A stretch of DNA of 64,000 nt from Spirochaetia bacterium (GTDB lineage: Bacteria > Spirochaetota > Spirochaetia > CAKZLE01): NCBI GenBank assembly GCA_021736385.1, contig JAIPFY010000001.1, forward strand, positions 73,457-137,456. Direction: 5' to 3'. Below, one piece after another: positions 62,132-64,000 of this stretch. The position numbers and the translations under genes are program-made. The notes below the pieces were generated by a model that was not told the origin of the DNA, did no database searches, and worked only from the letters and a program-made list of their open reading frames with translations. The first letter of the stretch is position 1; each line of letters begins with the position of its first letter.

Positions 62132-63280
62132 TTAAGATCTTTTCTCAATCACTTCCCGGGCCGGCTGCAGCTGATTCAGGATATCTTCCGGTGTCCTGTG
62201 ATCATATTCCTTCCTGAAGCTGGTATGGGCCATGAGCTCCAGGAGAATCTTCTGGTCCACATTACCTGCCAGATGAGTCTCGAAGGAATGCCGCAGTGAA
62301 TACTGAGTCCTTCCGTTGAGCAATATTCCTGCTCGGGACATCGATAATCGTAAATGTTTGTTTGCCGTGTCCGGGATGATCGGCCTACCCTGTTTTACTT
62401 GGAACAGAAGGTCGTTCCCTGCTATAGGAGCATCATCTAGAAGCTTGTGAATCTGTTTCATAGCCTGATCTGACAATAACCCTACTTTATACTTGAAACC
62501 TTTATCTGACGTCTTAATGCGATCCTTCACGGCAGCAGTTCGATAATCAATGCTCCTTTCAGTATAGACACCCTGATATTTCTCACTGATGTTCGAAGGA
62601 CTGAGGGCCGCAACCTCTCCTGGTCGGAAGCCCGTATCCCGCATCACCAAGAAATAGGCAGCCCACATTCGGGATCCCCATATCCTCAGCAGATCCTGTT
62701 CGTTCCTTGGGAACATCTTGAACAGTTCGATATCCGTAAACGGGTCCCGTCTTACATGCTCTGCAGTGATTTCCTTTACGTTCAAAGCCGGGTTATCTTT
62801 GATATATCGTTGCCGCTTTGCTTCCTGCAGTACCATCCGAAAGCAGAACAATACCTTGTTCTTTGAATCGTCAGAAAGCTCTGTACCATTCGTATGACTG
62901 ACCAACTCAACAAACCAATCCTCTATCATTACATCTGAAATTGCAGACAGCAAAAACATCCCAAATCTCGGGATGATATAGTTATCAAGCCGACCCTGGT
63001 GAGCTTTGTAGTAATGGTCAGAGTAGAACTTTTTACGCTTTTCATTCCGCTTCCGGTAGCCTTGTGAGTCCTCTGAGAAAAAGCCTGTAGCAAATTCTTT
63101 AAGGGTAACATCCTTCTTTGTAACTGTTGAACCAAGATCCTCTTTCAGCTTCCTTTCAGCCCATAGAACTGCTTCCGTGTGATTGTGCGTTTGGGTTGAG
63201 AACCACCTGCCAGGTATGTGGGCAAAAGAGACTTGGATAGCTCTACCTTTGCGGCTTATGAATTTATATTTACTTTTCAT
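62132..63280 (-). CDS. Tyrosine recombinase (phage/island integrase type)
   Basis: 382 residues. An N-terminal SAM-like core-binding region (about 65-170), then a catalytic domain with Arg in DTGFRPGEVAAL, Lys in TSDKGFKYKV, SLRHSFETHL holding the second Arg and His, MAHTSF, and the nucleophile Tyr in KEYDHRTP. The usual first His of the HxxR box is replaced by Tyr (QYSLRH), seen in some active relatives. It starts 125 bp from the 3' end of tRNA-Leu, the standard position for an integrase whose att site is in the tRNA. No excisionase or phage genes are visible. The -10 abuts the ATG, so the mRNA may be leaderless. Confidence 0.92.
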   Translation of the reverse strand: MKSKYKFISRKGRAIQVSFAHIPGRWFSTQTHNHTEAVLWAERKLKEDLGSTVTKKDVTLKEFATGFFSEDSQGYRKRNEKRKKFYSDHYYKAHQGRLDNYIIPRFGMFLLSAISDVMIEDWFVELVSHTNGTELSDDSKNKVLFCFRMVLQEAKRQRYIKDNPALNVKEITAEHVRRDPFTDIELFKMFPRNEQDLLRIWGSRMWAAYFLVMRDTGFRPGEVAALSPSNISEKYQGVYTERSIDYRTAAVKDRIKTSDKGFKYKVGLLSDQAMKQIHKLLDDAPIAGNDLLFQVKQGRPIIPDTANKHLRLSMSRAGILLNGRTQYSLRHSFETHLAGNVDQKILLELMAHTSFRKEYDHRTPEDILNQLQPAREVIEKRS

Positions 63281-63287
63281 ATGTTAA

Positions 63288-63316
63288 GTATAATGCAGCT
63301 TAATATATGTTGTAAA
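63288..63316 (-). promoter_or_regulatory. Recombinase promoter
   Basis: Minus-strand TTTACA (63311-63316), 17 bp, TATACT (63288-63293). The predicted RNA start is at about 63281, one base before the ATG. Confidence 0.5.
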
Positions 63317-63358
63317 GACAGATTTTACGTACACTTTTGCGTACAATTTAGGGTGTCT

Positions 63359-63389
63359 AAAAAAATAACTCCCTACATTGTAAGGAGTT
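63359..63389 (-). terminator. tRNA-Leu intrinsic terminator
   Basis: On the minus strand AACTCC and GGAGTT form a stem around an 11-base loop that can pair further, followed by ATTTTTTT. It lies 16 bp after the tRNA 3' end. Confidence 0.65.
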
Positions 63390-63404
63390 GAAAATAAATC
63401 TTGT

Positions 63405-63488
63405 TGCCCGAAAGAAGACTCGAACTTCCACGTCCTTGCGGACACTAGTCCCTGAAACTAGCGCGTCTACCAATTCCGCCATTCGGGC
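63405..63488 (-). tRNA. tRNA-Leu (CAG anticodon)
   Basis: An 84-base class II tRNA with a complete cloverleaf. Acceptor GCCCGAA/TTCGGGC, D-arm GCG-GAATTGGTAGA-CGC, anticodon arm CTAGT-TTCAGGG-ACTAG (anticodon CAG, reads CUG), long variable arm GTCC-GCAA-GGAC and T-arm GGAAG-TTCGAGT-CTTCT. The CCA end is not encoded. Its 3' end faces the recombinase gene. Confidence 0.95.
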
Positions 63489-63557
63489 TTGTGAGAGGAA
63501 TAGTATACCAGGAGTCTTCATCGTGTCAATATGCTGGTGTGTTTTGTTGCCTGTTTT

Positions 63558-64000
63558 TCACTCTATGGTGAACGTCCCGGTATAGATGATATCTCTTGAA
63601 GAGGTCCCGAGCCGCAGCTCGAAGATACCAGGCTCTACGACCCAGCTGTGGGACACTGTATCGTAATACGAGAAAGCATCTTCATCGATGGTGATCTTCG
63701 AACCAATCTCCTCCCCCGGTTCCAGATGGACTTTGACAAACCCCTTCAACTCCTGTTCAGGCCTGAAGACTGAAGCCTCCTGATCATGGACATAGAGCTG
63801 TATGACCTCTGACCCTGCAGTATCGCCGGTATTCCGTACCTTGAACGTTATCTCCGCATGTCTGCCCGCTCCTGTCACTGCACCATCAGATATGACGAAC
63901 GTAGTATAGGAAAGACCGAACCCGAAGGGAAACAGCGGTTCGATACCATGGGTGTCAAGATGACGGTATCCGACCATCAACTGCTCGTTGTACGGCATGG
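63558..64000 (-). CDS. GH3 beta-glycosidase, C-terminal part
   Basis: 147 residues are visible; the 5' part lies beyond the window edge. LFPFGFGLSYTTF is the hallmark at the start of the fibronectin-type-III-like C-terminal domain of GH3 beta-glucosidases and beta-xylosidases, followed by VRNTGDTAGSEVIQLYVHD and ELKGFVKVHLEPGEE. The catalytic domains are not in view, so substrate cannot be judged. The ATG at 63998 in the track is internal. Confidence 0.92.
   Translation of the reverse strand, partial: MPYNEQLMVGYRHLDTHGIEPLFPFGFGLSYTTFVISDGAVTGAGRHAEITFKVRNTGDTAGSEVIQLYVHDQEASVFRPEQELKGFVKVHLEPGEEIGSKITIDEDAFSYYDTVSHSWVVEPGIFELRLGTSSRDIIYTGTFTIE

Noticed and set aside
61272-63405. attR-like copy of the tRNA-Leu 3' end
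   Set aside because: I found no second copy of the AAGAAGACTCGAAC segment in this window; it may lie outside or be lost.
1-64000. CRISPR arrays, rRNA genes and insertion sequences
   Set aside because: No regularly spaced repeats, no rRNA-like stretches and no transposase ORFs were seen.

Overview
This is a stretch of bacterial chromosome with a GC content near 50% by eye. It is densely coding, with many translationally coupled (ATGA/TGATG) gene pairs and AGGAG-type ribosome binding sites. Two CUT1-type ABC sugar importers, GH31/GH3/GH52-like glycosidases, a GlpA-like/DUF1667 trio, a CheB-CheR-PAS protein and GGDEF/EAL proteins together suggest a heterotrophic, sugar-fermenting Gram-negative anaerobe. 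A free-living spirochaete (Spirochaetales) is my best guess. This is an inference from gene content; no 16S or other marker is in the window.

Layout. 1-2900 (minus): an ECF-like sigma factor, its zinc-type membrane anti-sigma factor carrying a C-terminal glycogen-binding-like (CBM48/AMPK) domain, and two exported proteins. 3057-3590: a lipoprotein. 3591-4880: a long gene-poor region ending in a strong terminator. 4881-8207: three tandem MreB-like actin genes without mreC/mreD. 8606-10144: a membrane protein with degenerate GGDEF and EAL domains. 10604-12430: a PadR regulator with a HAAS-domain membrane protein.

12546-23419 (minus): a nine-gene sugar operon made of solute-binding protein, two permeases, a DegT-type aminotransferase, a Gfo/Idh/MocA dehydrogenase, a response regulator, a ceramidase-like hydrolase, a sensor kinase and a GH52-like glycosidase. 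The transport, sensing and catabolic genes are interleaved, and an amino-sugar or modified oligosaccharide substrate is plausible. 23942-26992: an NTF2-like protein, an SDR and a phytoene-desaturase-like flavoprotein. 27153-32203: a CheB-CheR-PAS protein followed by a PAS-kinase-receiver hybrid. 32501-33667: an S1-domain protein.

33809-42942 (minus): a ROK (XylR/NagC-type) regulator, two permeases, a binding protein and two GH31 glycosidases, behind a promoter overlapped by a XylR-like TTAGTTTGTT operator. 43567-44031: an AT-rich orphan exported protein. 44292-47325: divergent MFS transporter and GH3/PaaK-like adenylating enzyme. 47404-52034 (minus): two SnoaL-like proteins, a LacI regulator and an RND/MMPL exporter, behind a promoter bracketed by two GAATACGTATTC palindromes. 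52777-54837: a TPR-GAF-GGDEF diguanylate cyclase. 55101-55862: exonuclease III. 56271-57694: a quinone-oxidoreductase-like MDR enzyme and a small upstream ORF. 58118-61186: the GlpA-like/FAD oxidoreductase/DUF1667 operon. 62132-63488: a tyrosine recombinase beside tRNA-Leu(CAG), the usual arrangement at the end of an integrated element. 63558-64000: the C-terminal end of a GH3 beta-glycosidase.

The most distinctive items are the triple MreB cluster with a shared altered active-site motif, the sugar operon with an embedded two-component system and aminotransferase/dehydrogenase pair, the palindrome-bracketed SnoaL/LacI/RND operon, and the periplasmic glycogen-binding-like domain on an anti-sigma factor.
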